DNA of 64,000 bases, from the NCBI GenBank assembly GCA_031409515.1, contig JANNXJ010000037.1, positions 1 through 64,000 on the forward strand, in the 5' to 3' direction. The stretch's first letter is position 1. Each line of letters starts with the position of its first letter. Made by a program: the position numbers and the translations under genes. This document shows, one piece after another, positions 53,001 to 63,727 of the stretch. Under the pieces are notes generated by a model. The model saw only the letters and a list, made by a program, of their open reading frames with translations. It made no database searches and was not told the DNA's origin. The stretch comes from SHZI01 sp031409515 (GTDB taxonomy: Bacteria; Pseudomonadota; Gammaproteobacteria; Steroidobacterales; GCA-2729495).

Positions 53001-55295
53001 TCAGTCGGCGGCGGTGGCAAGGGCAGTGGTGGCGGGCTCCTGAAACACTGCCTGGACGTGCGCCGCGAACTCCGCGGCCGGTTTGAAGCCGACGATGCGG
53101 CGCGAGACCTGCTCCCTGCCGTCCGGTGTGAAAAACATGATGGTCGGCGGCCCGATGATGCCGAAGTGCTTCATCAGTGCCTGGTCGTCGGCGTCTACGA
53201 GGGTGACATCGGCCTGCAGGGTGATCGCATTCGCCAGTGCGGCCTGCACGGCGGGATCGGGGAAGGTGTATTTCTCCATCTCCTTGCAGGATACGCACCA
53301 GTCGGCATAAAAATCGAGCAGTACCGGCCGGTTCTCCAGTTTGGCGGCGGCAACGGCCGCGTCCAGGTCAGCCACCGTCTTGATGCGGGTGAACAGGCTG
53401 TGGGCCTCGGACCCGCTGGTGGCAACCGCAGCCGCGGGGGCCGTCGCGAACCGCAGTGGCCGCAGCGCGTCTTCGTTGCCGGCCAGTGCCCCGATGAGCA
53501 GCGCCGCCCCGTAGAGCACGGCAACGATGCCAAAGCCCTTGCCGAGCTTGCGGGACAGGGCCGCAGAGCCGTCCACGGGCGCGAAGGCGCCGAGGAACAC
53601 GCCGCCGATCACCAGCAACACCGCCCAGAGGGCCAGGGTCAGGGTTCCGGGCCAGAGCCGGTCGAGCATCCAGACCGCCATGCCCAGCATCAGCAGGCCG
53701 AAGGCGGCCTTGACCGACACCATCCAGGCACCCGCCTTCGGCATCAGCCGGCCCGCCGATGCGCCGATGGCGAGCAGGGGAATGCCCATGCCGATGCCGA
53801 GGGCGAACAGCGCCAGCGCGCCTCGTCCTACATCACCGGTCTTGGCAATGACGGTCAGTGCCGCAACGAGGGGTGGCGTTACGCAGGTCGTAATCACGGC
53901 CGCCGAGATGAAGCCCATGATGGCGGCGCCGATGAAACTGCCTGAGCGCTGCTGGCCCGACAGGGCATTCAGCCGCGTCTGCCAGGACGCGGGAATCTGC
54001 AGATCGAACAGGCCGAACATCGACAGGGCAAGGGCCACGAAGAGCAGCGCGACGCCGATGATGACGGCCGGCTGTTGCATGACCGACTGCACCTGGGCGC
54101 CGGCGGCGGCGAAGACCGCCCCCAGCACCGTGTAGGTCACCGCCATGCCGAGAACGAAGGACAGGGACAGCAGAAACGCCTTAGCCGAGCCGAGGGGTGC
54201 ACCGTCCTTGCTGCCCTGGCCCACGATGATCCCCGACAGGATCGGGTACATGGGCAGGCAGCAGGGCGTGAAGGACAGGAGCAGTCCCAGGCCGGCGAAC
54301 ATGGCCATCACTGCCAGCAGGTTGCCGTCCCGGATCAGCGTGAACAGCCGGTCCTGCTCTGATTCCGGTGGCGCCCCAGTGACCGTTGCGGAAGTGGCCA
54401 CCGGCAGTTCCACCGTCGTCGCCACTGCCTGGGGCGGGTAGCAGATGCTCTCGTCCTTGCAGCCCTGAAAGAGAATCGTGAGGGGCAGGGTGCGGGCCTC
54501 CGGGCTGCTGCGGGTCAGCGGCACGGTCATCGAGACTTCGTCATAGAAGACGAGGGTGTCACCAAACTCTTCATCCACTTTAGGCTCGCCGGCCGGCAGT
54601 ACCGGCGGGCCGAGCCGCACCGCCTCGCTCTTCGACTCCGCGCCGAGCGTGTGGCGGTAGAGGTAGTAACCCGGTGCAATTCGCCAGAACACTTTCAGCG
54701 TGAAGGGATCTGCGAGTTCCGTGCGGAAGCTGAAGGCCTCCTCGACAGGGAGCGGGTCGTCCTTCGGACCCGTGCCGCTGCTCGTTGCGGCGCCAGCCAG
54801 CAGCGCGCCAAGCCGGCTCACCTTCTGTCCCGTCGTCGGGCTGCTGCCGGCCGCCGGGAGGGACACGTTCGTTACCCAGACCTGGGGTGGGTAGCACAGG
54901 CCCGCATCGGCGCACCCCTGGGACGTGATGGCCAGTGCCACGCTGTTGATGCCGGGGGCGCGGGTTGCCACCGGCAGCTGGATCTCGGCGCTGCCCCGGT
55001 AGATGTGCATGTCCCCGAAGTACTCGTCTTTGTGGAGCTTGCCCTTGGGCATCACAGCCGGGCCCAGCGTCACGCCGGGGGTCCGGCTCTCGAAGCTCAT
55101 GCGCTCCTGATACAGATAGTGCTCAGGCTCGATCGTCCAGCGGACGAGGAGCGCGTCCCCCCTGGCCTCAACCGTGTAGCGGAAGGCCTCTTCGGGCTTC
55201 AGGATGTCCTGCTCCTGGGCCAGCACCCCTGTAGTCCCGGCCAGGCCAAGCGCCAGGATCGCGGCCACCGGGAGCAACTGACAGATTCGCTTCAT
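53001..55295 (-). CDS. dsbD: DsbD with two tandem N-terminal domains
   Basis: 764 residues, against about 565 in E. coli. Signal peptide (1-26), then two copies of the DsbD alpha domain: about 30-150 (SQGCADAGLCYPP) and about 180-305 (FQGCKDESICYPP). Eight-TM core with SFTPCCLPMYP and ITTCVTPPLVAA, and C-terminal thioredoxin domain WCVSCKEMEK. It transfers electrons from cytosolic thioredoxin to the periplasm. 4-bp overlap with cutA. Confidence 0.94.
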   Translation of the reverse strand: MKRICQLLPVAAILALGLAGTTGVLAQEQDILKPEEAFRYTVEARGDALLVRWTIEPEHYLYQERMSFESRTPGVTLGPAVMPKGKLHKDEYFGDMHIYRGSAEIQLPVATRAPGINSVALAITSQGCADAGLCYPPQVWVTNVSLPAAGSSPTTGQKVSRLGALLAGAATSSGTGPKDDPLPVEEAFSFRTELADPFTLKVFWRIAPGYYLYRHTLGAESKSEAVRLGPPVLPAGEPKVDEEFGDTLVFYDEVSMTVPLTRSSPEARTLPLTILFQGCKDESICYPPQAVATTVELPVATSATVTGAPPESEQDRLFTLIRDGNLLAVMAMFAGLGLLLSFTPCCLPMYPILSGIIVGQGSKDGAPLGSAKAFLLSLSFVLGMAVTYTVLGAVFAAAGAQVQSVMQQPAVIIGVALLFVALALSMFGLFDLQIPASWQTRLNALSGQQRSGSFIGAAIMGFISAAVITTCVTPPLVAALTVIAKTGDVGRGALALFALGIGMGIPLLAIGASAGRLMPKAGAWMVSVKAAFGLLMLGMAVWMLDRLWPGTLTLALWAVLLVIGGVFLGAFAPVDGSAALSRKLGKGFGIVAVLYGAALLIGALAGNEDALRPLRFATAPAAAVATSGSEAHSLFTRIKTVADLDAAVAAAKLENRPVLLDFYADWCVSCKEMEKYTFPDPAVQAALANAITLQADVTLVDADDQALMKHFGIIGPPTIMFFTPDGREQVSRRIVGFKPAAEFAAHVQAVFQEPATTALATAAD

Positions 55296-55627
55296 GGGCT
55301 GGTAGCCTGCCTGATCCAGTGCAAATAGTCCGCCGCCCCGGCTACTACCGGCAAGGCGATAATTTCAGGCATTTCATAGGGATGCTGCACTCGTAGCAGA
55401 GCCTCGAGCGCCCCGTACCGGGCCGCGCTGGTCTTGATGACCAGCAGCACCTCGGCGTCGTCCCTTATTTGCCCGTCCCACCGGTACATAGACCGGATTC
55501 CCGTCACGCAATTCACGCACGCGGCCAGTTTTTCCGCGAGGAGGGCGGTCGCAATTCCGGTGGCCGTCGCCTCGTCGGGGCAGGTGCAGAGCACGACCAG
55601 GGCCTCAGGAGCGGTGTCTGCGAGCAT
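55292..55627 (-). CDS. cutA: Divalent-cation tolerance protein CutA
   Basis: 111 residues. CTCPDEATATGIATALLAEK, CVNCVTGIRSMYRWDGQI, EVLLVIKTSA, HPYEMPEIIALPV match CutA1 trimers. Overlaps dsbD start by 4 bp, as in enterobacteria. Confidence 0.93.
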   Translation of the reverse strand: MLADTAPEALVVLCTCPDEATATGIATALLAEKLAACVNCVTGIRSMYRWDGQIRDDAEVLLVIKTSAARYGALEALLRVQHPYEMPEIIALPVVAGAADYLHWIRQATSP

Positions 55628-55653
55628 CGCGGGATTATGTCAGGGGGGAAATG

Positions 55654-55756
55654 GGGACATGCCTAATTTCTGGAGGCCGCATTACCCGGCCAGGAATTTC
55701 AGTGCCGTCAGGGTGGACACAGGGGAAATGCGGCCTCCAGAAATTAGGCATGTCCC
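55654..55756. repeat. Long perfect inverted repeat, MITE-like
   Basis: The 30-base arm 55654-55683 (starting GGGACATGCCTAATTTCTGG) is exactly complementary to 55727-55756, around a 43-base loop. Another repeat family than the REP units. It lies between cutA and groES. GGGGACATG..TAATTT motifs recall REP sequences linked to tyrosine-type transposases; none is in the window. Confidence 0.85.
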
Positions 55757-55765
55757 TTCCCGGGC

Positions 55766-55820
55766 CTTGAATTTTCAGCCGTCGCCCCTATGATTAGCAC
55801 CCCCAAGGGGAGAGTGCTAA
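55766..55820 (+). promoter_or_regulatory. groESL promoter with CIRCE
   Basis: CTTGAA (55766-55771), 13 bp, CCCCTATGAT (55785-55794) fits a sigma-32 promoter; TTGAAT/TATGAT with 16 bp also fits sigma-70. CIRCE follows: TTAGCACCC (55794-55802), nine bases, GAGTGCTAA (55812-55820), two mismatches from consensus. Dual sigma-32 and HrcA control is inferred. Confidence 0.88.
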
Positions 55821-55894
55821 CGATTATTCGTCCCCGCGCCGCGACAGGCGCCGGTAATCAAGCCCAACACCAGGATATTTAAGGAGTTTTGTCC

Positions 55895-56185
55895 ATGAAG
55901 ATTCGTCCGCTGCACGACCGCGTGATCATCAAGCGTACCGAAGAAGAGCGTACCTCCCCCGGTGGCATCGTGATCCCCGATTCCGCCACCGAGAAGCCCA
56001 TCAAGGGCAAGGTCATTGCCGTCGGCAAGGGCCGGATTCTCGAAGACGGCAAGGTCCGCCCTCTCGACCTGAAGGCTGGCGACAAGGTGCTCTTCGGCAA
56101 GTACAGCGGCACCGAGGTCAAGGTCGATGGCGAGGAACTCCTCGTCATGAAGGAAGACGACATCATGGCCGTCATCGAAGGCTGA
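55895..56185 (+). CDS. groES: Co-chaperonin GroES
   Basis: 96 residues from the ATG at 55895 with AAGGAG. MKIRPLHDRVIIKRTEEE, mobile loop SPGGIVIPDSATEKP. Heptameric lid for GroEL. Confidence 0.97.
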   Translation: MKIRPLHDRVIIKRTEEERTSPGGIVIPDSATEKPIKGKVIAVGKGRILEDGKVRPLDLKAGDKVLFGKYSGTEVKVDGEELLVMKEDDIMAVIEG

Positions 56186-56233
56186 TTGACCCCCAAACCG
56201 AAAAACTGACCTATCAAGTAAGGAAGACATTCA

Positions 56234-57868
<1,635 letters not shown>

Positions 57869-57881
57869 CGATGCGCCTACC

Positions 57882-57929
57882 GTAGGAGCGGCTTTAGCCG
57901 CGACCAGTCGCGCGTAAACGCGCTCCTAC
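57882..57929. repeat. REP-like palindrome pair
   Basis: GTAGGAGCGGCTTTAGCCGC at 57882 and a diverged inverse ending at 57929, 3' of groEL. Confidence 0.85.
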
Positions 57930-57941
57930 GGACAAGACCAT

Positions 57942-57970
57942 AAAGCCCCGCTTCGGCGGGGCTTTTTTTT
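57942..57970 (+). terminator. groESL terminator
   Basis: AAAGCCCCGC-TTCG-GCGGGGCTTT and a run of T. Perfect stem with UUCG loop. Confidence 0.93.
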
Positions 57971-58132
57971 GGGGAACTCCTTATCTACGCAGGGCCACCC
58001 TCATGTTTCAGGGCGTAGCAGTTCTTCCTGGAGTTTCGACCCGTGATCGACCTGCAAACCCGGGGGACCTACGAGCGTTGATCCGCTGGTTGCTGATTCC
58101 GGACCCGATCTGCTACCGGACATAGCAGCGTC

Positions 58133-58182
58133 GCAGGAGCGACTTTGGGGGGCATCTGGGGCCGCCTTAAGGCCGCTCCTAG
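58133..58182. repeat. Diverged REP-like pair
   Basis: GCAGGAGCGACTTTGG and GGCCGCCTTAAGGCCGCTCC. The right TAG (58179-58181) ends the leftward gene. The remainder of 57971-58178 holds nothing recognised. Confidence 0.7.
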
Positions 58183-58496
58183 GCGGTCGGCGCGTTCGGG
58201 AAACGCTCCCGCTGTTCGTCCTGGACCTGTTCCGCCGTGAGGCCGGTGCTGGCCGCAATCACGGCGACCAGCCCGTGGGCCAGATCCTTGGGGAGGCGCG
58301 CCTGGTGCAGACGCTCCCAGACCCGGATCCGGGCGGCGGGCGTCTTGAGGGTGGACGACTGATCCTTGAGGTCCTGGCGCCGGCGCTCGGCGGTCTCCGC
58401 CTGCTGCTGGAGGATGCGCGTGCGAAATTCGTCCGGTGCCTCGCCCGCAAAGGGGAGGGGCGCACGACCACCGGGGGACCAGAGCTTATCCGCCAC
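58179..58496 (-). CDS. Hypothetical protein
   Basis: 105 residues, GTG start, mostly helical and charged (RTRILQQQAETAERRRQDLK). No family recognised. Starts 11 bp before the upstream gene ends. Ends in a REP-like repeat. Confidence 0.6.
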   Translation of the reverse strand: MADKLWSPGGRAPLPFAGEAPDEFRTRILQQQAETAERRRQDLKDQSSTLKTPAARIRVWERLHQARLPKDLAHGLVAVIAASTGLTAEQVQDEQRERFPNAPTA

Positions 58497-58647
58497 TGGC
58501 TGTGCTTCCGGGCGGCGTCGGGCCTGCGGGCTCGCCGCTGGCGGGGCTCTCGCCCTTGGCCTGGCGCTTCTGGCGCTTCTCGTTCTGGCGGGCCTGCCGG
58601 GCGAGTTCCTTCTGCTTCTTCTGCTGGTTGTAGTTTGGCTTGGCCAC
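58486..58647 (-). CDS. Small basic conserved protein
   Basis: 53 residues from the GTG at 58647. AKPNYNQQKKQKELARQARQ resembles a widespread small Lys/Arg/Gln-rich protein of unknown function. Possibly RNA-binding, from composition only. Confidence 0.6.
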   Translation of the reverse strand: MAKPNYNQQKKQKELARQARQNEKRQKRQAKGESPASGEPAGPTPPGSTASGG

Positions 58648-58750
58648 GGTCGCTCCAGACGCTACGGTGATTGGCCAGTATACGCATGTATCTGTGCGGC
58701 CCGTCCGTCCGGGGCCGATTGATCCAGCGCCACCCCGCCGTCCCACGCGT

Positions 58751-60373
58751 GTGAGGCATTTCCTTCTGACACTGGGGCTGCTGGCCTCCGGGCTGGCCTC
58801 CGGGGCAGATCTGGCTGCCATTCCCGGCCCTGCGGAGCTGGAGCGCCGCGGCGCCATCGTTGGCCGGATCGCCATCGAGGTGGACAAGATCTTCAATGAG
58901 GCGGACCCCGAGGAGGACCGGGCGCTCTACCGTCTGGCCAACCGGCTGCACCGCCACACCCGGGACGACACCATCCGGGCCCAGCTGCTCCTGAAGACCG
59001 GCGAACCCTACTCCGTCCAGCGCGCCCAGGAGACCGCCCGCATCCTGCGGGGCAGGGTCTATCTGTATGACGGCGCCGTGGAAGTGACGGGCTACGACCC
59101 GGACACCAACACCGTAGACCTGCTGGTGCGGGTCCGGGACGTCTGGAGCCTGAATCCGGGGATTGGCGTCGGCCGGAGCGGCGGCGAAAACAAGTCCGTG
59201 GTCCGCCTCGTCGATCAGAACTTCCTGGGCCGGGGCCAGTACCTGGCTGCGGGCTACACGAGCAGTGTCGACCGGTCCGGGCTGTTCCTGGATTTCCGGG
59301 ACCAGAACCTGTTCCAGTCCTGGTGGGCCCTGAACGCCGGCTATGTCGACAGCAGCGATGGCGGCACCAAGAGTTTTTCCCTCACGCGACCGTTCTATTC
59401 CCTGGATACGCGCTGGAGTGCCAGCGTGCGGGGCCTGAAGCAGGACCAGGTGACTGCGCTGTACGACCTCGGCGAGAAGACGGACGAGTTCCGTCAGCAG
59501 AAGGACTTCTTCAGTGTCGAAGGCGGCCTGTCCCGGGGTCTTGTCGACGGCTGGACCACCCGCTGGCTGGCCGGCTTCCGCTACGACCGCAGCCTCTTCA
59601 CGGAGGGTGGGGGTGACGAGCCCACGGTCCTGTTGCCGGAAGACCGGACGCTCGCTTACCCCTGGCTGGGTATCGAGCTGATCCAGGACCGCTTCGAGAC
59701 CACCCGCAATCAGGATCAGATCGGCCGGACCGAAGATGTCTTTCTCGGGAAATCCCTCCGCCTCGAGCTTGGGTGGTCGGCGACAGCCTTTGGCGCCGAT
59801 CGCTCTGCCGGGATCTTCAAGCTGACCGGACGGCTGGGCGAGTACCTGGGCGAGCGGGGACTGATTGTCCTGGGGAGTTCCTGGGACGGTCGCCTGGAGT
59901 CCGGCAGCCTGGCGGATTCCCTGCTGTCTGCGGAGACGCGCTACTACCTGCGCTTCAACGAGAAGAACGTCTTCACCACCGCGCTCAACGCCCAGCGCGT
60001 CTTCAACCTGGACCAGGACCAGCAGCTGCTGCTGGGCGGGGATTCCGGGCTCCGGGGTTATCCGTTGCGCTACCAGACTGGCGACTACCGGGCGTTGTTC
60101 TCGGTGGAGGAGCGCTACTTCACCGACTGGTTTCCGTTCCGCCTGTTCCGGGTTGGAGGCGCCGTGTTCGCGGACGTCGGGCGCACCTGGGGTGACGCAC
60201 CCCTGGCGGAACCGCCCCTGGGCTGGCTGACCGACGTCGGCTTTGGCCTGCGGCTCGGCAATGCCCGCTCGGGCCTCGGCAATGTCATTCACGTGGACCT
60301 GGCCTTTCCCCTGGGGGCGCCGAGCGACATCAGTGGGGTTCAGGTCCTGGTGGGTGCGCGCGTTTCCTTCTAG
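58751..60373 (+). CDS. Omp85/BamA-like outer-membrane protein
   Basis: 540 residues from the GTG at 58751; the open frame upstream is not signal-like. Signal peptide MRHFLLTLGLLASGLASGA. One POTRA-like region (about 50-140: LLLKTGEPYSVQRAQETARIL) then a beta-barrel ending in Phe (VGARVSF), typical of outer-membrane barrels. GDSGLRGYPLRYQTGDY matches the Omp85 substrate loop (RGY). Probably a patatin-like or TamA-type assembly or export protein. Partner unknown. Confidence 0.8.
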   Translation: MRHFLLTLGLLASGLASGADLAAIPGPAELERRGAIVGRIAIEVDKIFNEADPEEDRALYRLANRLHRHTRDDTIRAQLLLKTGEPYSVQRAQETARILRGRVYLYDGAVEVTGYDPDTNTVDLLVRVRDVWSLNPGIGVGRSGGENKSVVRLVDQNFLGRGQYLAAGYTSSVDRSGLFLDFRDQNLFQSWWALNAGYVDSSDGGTKSFSLTRPFYSLDTRWSASVRGLKQDQVTALYDLGEKTDEFRQQKDFFSVEGGLSRGLVDGWTTRWLAGFRYDRSLFTEGGGDEPTVLLPEDRTLAYPWLGIELIQDRFETTRNQDQIGRTEDVFLGKSLRLELGWSATAFGADRSAGIFKLTGRLGEYLGERGLIVLGSSWDGRLESGSLADSLLSAETRYYLRFNEKNVFTTALNAQRVFNLDQDQQLLLGGDSGLRGYPLRYQTGDYRALFSVEERYFTDWFPFRLFRVGGAVFADVGRTWGDAPLAEPPLGWLTDVGFGLRLGNARSGLGNVIHVDLAFPLGAPSDISGVQVLVGARVSF

Positions 60374-62514
60374 CCGCGACGGCCCAGCTGATCAAGAATG
60401 AACGCGTACTCCAGCGCCGTGTTTCGGTACCTCTCGAAACGCCCGGCCTGACCATGGTGGCCGGCGCTCATGTCGATGCTGAAGAGCAGTGGCCGGTCGT
60501 TGGTCTTCTTTGCCCGTAGCCGGGCCACCCACTTGGCGGGTTCGTAGTACTGCACCTGGGAATCCCACAGGCCCGTCACCACCAGCATGGCCGGGTAGTC
60601 CTGGGCCGCCACGTTGTCGTAGGGGGAGTAGGAGAGCATGTAGTCGTAGTACTTCTTCTCGTTTGGATTGCCCCACTCGTCGAACTCGTTGGTCGTGAGC
60701 GGGATGCTTTCGTCCAGCATGGTGGTGACCACGTCCACGAAGGGCACCCGGGCAATGATCCCCCGGTACTCAGCCGGCGCCATGTTGGCCACCGCGCCCA
60801 TGAGCAGGCCACCGGCGCTGCCACCCTCGGCGAAGACCTGGTCTTGCGCGCCGTAGCCTTCCTTCACCAGGTAGCGGGTGGCGTCGATGTAGTCGGTAAA
60901 GGTGTTTTTCTTCTGCAGCCGCCTGCCGTCTTCGTACCACTGGCGCCCCAGTTCCTGTCCGCCCCGGATGTGGGCGATGGCGACCACGAAGCCCCGGTCC
61001 AGCAGGCTCACCCAGTCGCTGGAGAAGACCGGATCCTCGGAGAGGCCGTAGGACCCGTAGCCGTAAACGTACAGCGGTGCCGTGCCATCCAGCCGCGTGC
61101 CCTTGCGGTAGGCCAGGGACACGGGGATCTGCTGGCCGTCCCGGGCGGGGGCGCGGAGGAATCTGGTGACGTAGTTGCCCGACTGGAAACCACCCAGTAC
61201 CCGGTCGACTTTCTGCAGTTGCCGGCGGCTGGTTTGCAGGTCGTAGTCATAGACCGTCTCGGGAGTGATGAGCGAGGAGTAGCGGTAGCGAATCGTCCCG
61301 CTGTCGATGCCGGGCGTCGGCATCAGGCGCATGGTGTAGGCAGGCTCCAGGGCATCGACGAGCGTACCCAGGTTCCCGGGCTTGCCCTGCCAGGACAGGA
61401 CCCGGATCTTCAGCAACCCGCCACTTCGTTCGTTCACTGCCAGGTGCGTCGTGGACACCTCGAAGCTTTCCACCAGGGCATCTGCCCGGTGGGGCAGCAC
61501 GTCCCGCCAGGTACTCTGGTCGGCGCTGCTTAAGATGGGCGTCTTCACGATCCGGAAATTGGGCGCCTGCCAGTTGGTCCGGAGCACGAAGTCCGCGCCC
61601 AGATGCTCCACGTCGTAAATGACCTGGGGTTCCCGCAGCCGGACCGGCCTGAAGCGCAGCTGCGGGTCACTGGCCTCCGCGTAGTGCCACTCGCTTTCCT
61701 CGGTGCTGGAGAGGGCGATGAACAGGTACTTCTCCGAGCGGCTCTTGCTCACACCCAGGTAGAAGCTGGGGTCCTTCTCCTCGTAGACAAGTGAATCCGC
61801 AGTCGGAGCGGTGCCGAGCGTATGTTTCTGGACCCGCTCTGACAGGAGCGTGACCGGATTCTTCGCGACATACAGCAGGGTGCGGTTATCGGCGGCCCAG
61901 ACGAAACCCGGCTCCACGTTGGCCACGACGTCCGGCAGCGTGACCCCGGAGTCGAGGTCCTTCACCTTCAGGGTGTACTGCCAGCGGCCCACGGTGTCTT
62001 CGGTCCAGGCGAGCAACTTGCCGTCCGGGCTGACGCTGGTGGCGCCGACGAGGAAGAACTTCTGGCCCAGGGCAAGCTCGTTGGCGTCCAGCATCACCTG
62101 CTCGGGGGCCTCGAGCGTGGCCTTGCGGCGGGCATAGACCGGGTACTCCTTGCCCGGCTCGAAGCGCGTGTAGTACCAGTAACCCCGGTCGTACACCGGC
62201 ACCGAGGATTCGTCCGGATCCACCCGGGCCACGAGCTCCGCATAGAGCTCCTGCTGCAGACCGACGGTGTGGGCCATCGCGGTGTCGCGCCAGGCATTCT
62301 CGGCGTTGAGGTAGTCCAGCACCTCCTTCGACTGGCGCGTGTCGTCCCGCAGCCAGTAGTACTCGTCGAGGCGCGTGCCGTTGGGGGATTCGACGGCGAA
62401 GGGTTTGCGCGCCGCGATGGGCGGGCTGGCGGTGGCCGATACCGGTGCCGTTGCCGGCGGCGTCGAGCACGCTGAGGCAAACAGCAGTAGTGTGAGGAGG
62501 CTGGCGAAACGCAT
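60370..62514 (-). CDS. ptrB: S9 prolyl oligopeptidase / oligopeptidase B, lipoprotein
   Basis: 714 residues from the ATG at 62514. Signal with lipobox (LLFASAC) predicts a lipoprotein. Beta-propeller followed by the hydrolase domain with Ser in EGGSAGGLLMG, Asp in GLWDSQVQYYEPAKW, His in SAGHHGQ. Cleaves short peptides after basic or proline residues. Convergent with the Omp85 gene (4 bp overlap). Confidence 0.9.
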   Translation of the reverse strand: MRFASLLTLLLFASACSTPPATAPVSATASPPIAARKPFAVESPNGTRLDEYYWLRDDTRQSKEVLDYLNAENAWRDTAMAHTVGLQQELYAELVARVDPDESSVPVYDRGYWYYTRFEPGKEYPVYARRKATLEAPEQVMLDANELALGQKFFLVGATSVSPDGKLLAWTEDTVGRWQYTLKVKDLDSGVTLPDVVANVEPGFVWAADNRTLLYVAKNPVTLLSERVQKHTLGTAPTADSLVYEEKDPSFYLGVSKSRSEKYLFIALSSTEESEWHYAEASDPQLRFRPVRLREPQVIYDVEHLGADFVLRTNWQAPNFRIVKTPILSSADQSTWRDVLPHRADALVESFEVSTTHLAVNERSGGLLKIRVLSWQGKPGNLGTLVDALEPAYTMRLMPTPGIDSGTIRYRYSSLITPETVYDYDLQTSRRQLQKVDRVLGGFQSGNYVTRFLRAPARDGQQIPVSLAYRKGTRLDGTAPLYVYGYGSYGLSEDPVFSSDWVSLLDRGFVVAIAHIRGGQELGRQWYEDGRRLQKKNTFTDYIDATRYLVKEGYGAQDQVFAEGGSAGGLLMGAVANMAPAEYRGIIARVPFVDVVTTMLDESIPLTTNEFDEWGNPNEKKYYDYMLSYSPYDNVAAQDYPAMLVVTGLWDSQVQYYEPAKWVARLRAKKTNDRPLLFSIDMSAGHHGQAGRFERYRNTALEYAFILDQLGRRG

Positions 62515-62613
62515 CCTGTGGGCTTTCACTCCGTGATGCAGAAGGGTAGCACCGGCAGCGGGGGACTCAGTCGTATACTTGTCGCAACAACAATAATGAA
62601 GGAGCTTGCTCCC

Positions 62614-63723
62614 ATGGCGAAAGTCCCTCTGTTTCCCACCCAGATCGTCGGCAGCTGGACCAAGCCGAAGTGGCTCGCCAATCACGAGATGTTTTTCGCG
62701 CCGGAGAACACCTGGTGGCGGGTGCCGGAGGAGCAGCGGCCCGAGGCGCTGGATGACGCGACGCTTCTCGCGATCTACGACCAGGAGCGGGCGGGCCTTA
62801 CCTACGTGACGGACGGGGAGCAGCGGCGCCAGACCTTCAGCGGCTACTTCAATGTGCTCGGTGGCATCGACAACGTCCATCGGGCTGAATACACCGTGAC
62901 GATGGGCGACATCGGCACTGCCCTGAAGATGAAGAGCAAGCCCCAGCTGGGCGTCGCGACGGACCAGCCGTCGACGGACAAGATCCCTGCCGCCGCGATG
63001 TTCAAAGCGACCGTTCCCCAGGTCACCGGGCCCGTGACGTGGCCGGGCCCGATTCTCGGCCGAGACCTGGAATTCCTGAAGAGGAACACTTCGCAGCTGA
63101 CCAAAATGACCATCATCGGCCCCTGCTCGCTGTCCCTGCGCCTGGCCGATGCCCACTACGGCTCCCAGGCGAAAATGGCTTTTGGGATCGCCGACGCACT
63201 GAACGCGGAGCTGCGCTACCTGCAGGATGCCGGCGTGGACATGCTGCAGATCGACGAGCCGGAGGCGCACTTTCGCTACAGCCAGTGCAAGGACTACGCC
63301 GTCGAGGCGATCAACCGCACGATTCGCGGCATCACCGTGCCGACGGCGGTGCACGTCTGCTACGGCTATTCGAAGAACATTGCCACCAAGCAGGTCAACC
63401 CCATCTACGAGAAGTCGCTGGAACTGCTGGCGGCCAGCGATATCGATGAGATCAGCCTCGAGTACGAGCAGCCGGGCCACACGCCGGAGCTGCTGACTCA
63501 CATCGGCAAAAAAGCAGTGATTCTCGGCCTGCTCAATCTCGACACCGAGGCGCCCGTGGAGGCCGTGGACCACATCGTGCAGCGCACCCGGGCCGCCATG
63601 GAGGTGGTGCCCGCCGAGCGTCTGCGCCTCGCGTCGGACTGCGGCATGTGGTTCCTGCCCCGGGAGCGGGCGCTGGGGAAAATCCGGGCGCTGGAGCAGG
63701 CGGCCCGCGTGCTGCGGGGATAG
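62614..63723 (+). CDS. MetE-like methionine synthase C-terminal-domain protein
   Basis: 369 residues from the ATG at 62614 with AAGGAG. TQIVGSWTKPKWLAN, VTDGEQRRQTFSGYF, DMLQIDEPEAHFRY and VHVCYGYSKN match cobalamin-independent methionine-synthase-like barrels with the zinc residues (H, C, E, C) partly visible. Half the length of MetE, so a core-type enzyme or a methyltransferase of other substrate. Confidence 0.82.
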   Translation: MAKVPLFPTQIVGSWTKPKWLANHEMFFAPENTWWRVPEEQRPEALDDATLLAIYDQERAGLTYVTDGEQRRQTFSGYFNVLGGIDNVHRAEYTVTMGDIGTALKMKSKPQLGVATDQPSTDKIPAAAMFKATVPQVTGPVTWPGPILGRDLEFLKRNTSQLTKMTIIGPCSLSLRLADAHYGSQAKMAFGIADALNAELRYLQDAGVDMLQIDEPEAHFRYSQCKDYAVEAINRTIRGITVPTAVHVCYGYSKNIATKQVNPIYEKSLELLAASDIDEISLEYEQPGHTPELLTHIGKKAVILGLLNLDTEAPVEAVDHIVQRTRAAMEVVPAERLRLASDCGMWFLPRERALGKIRALEQAARVLRG

Positions 63724-63727
63724 CAGC

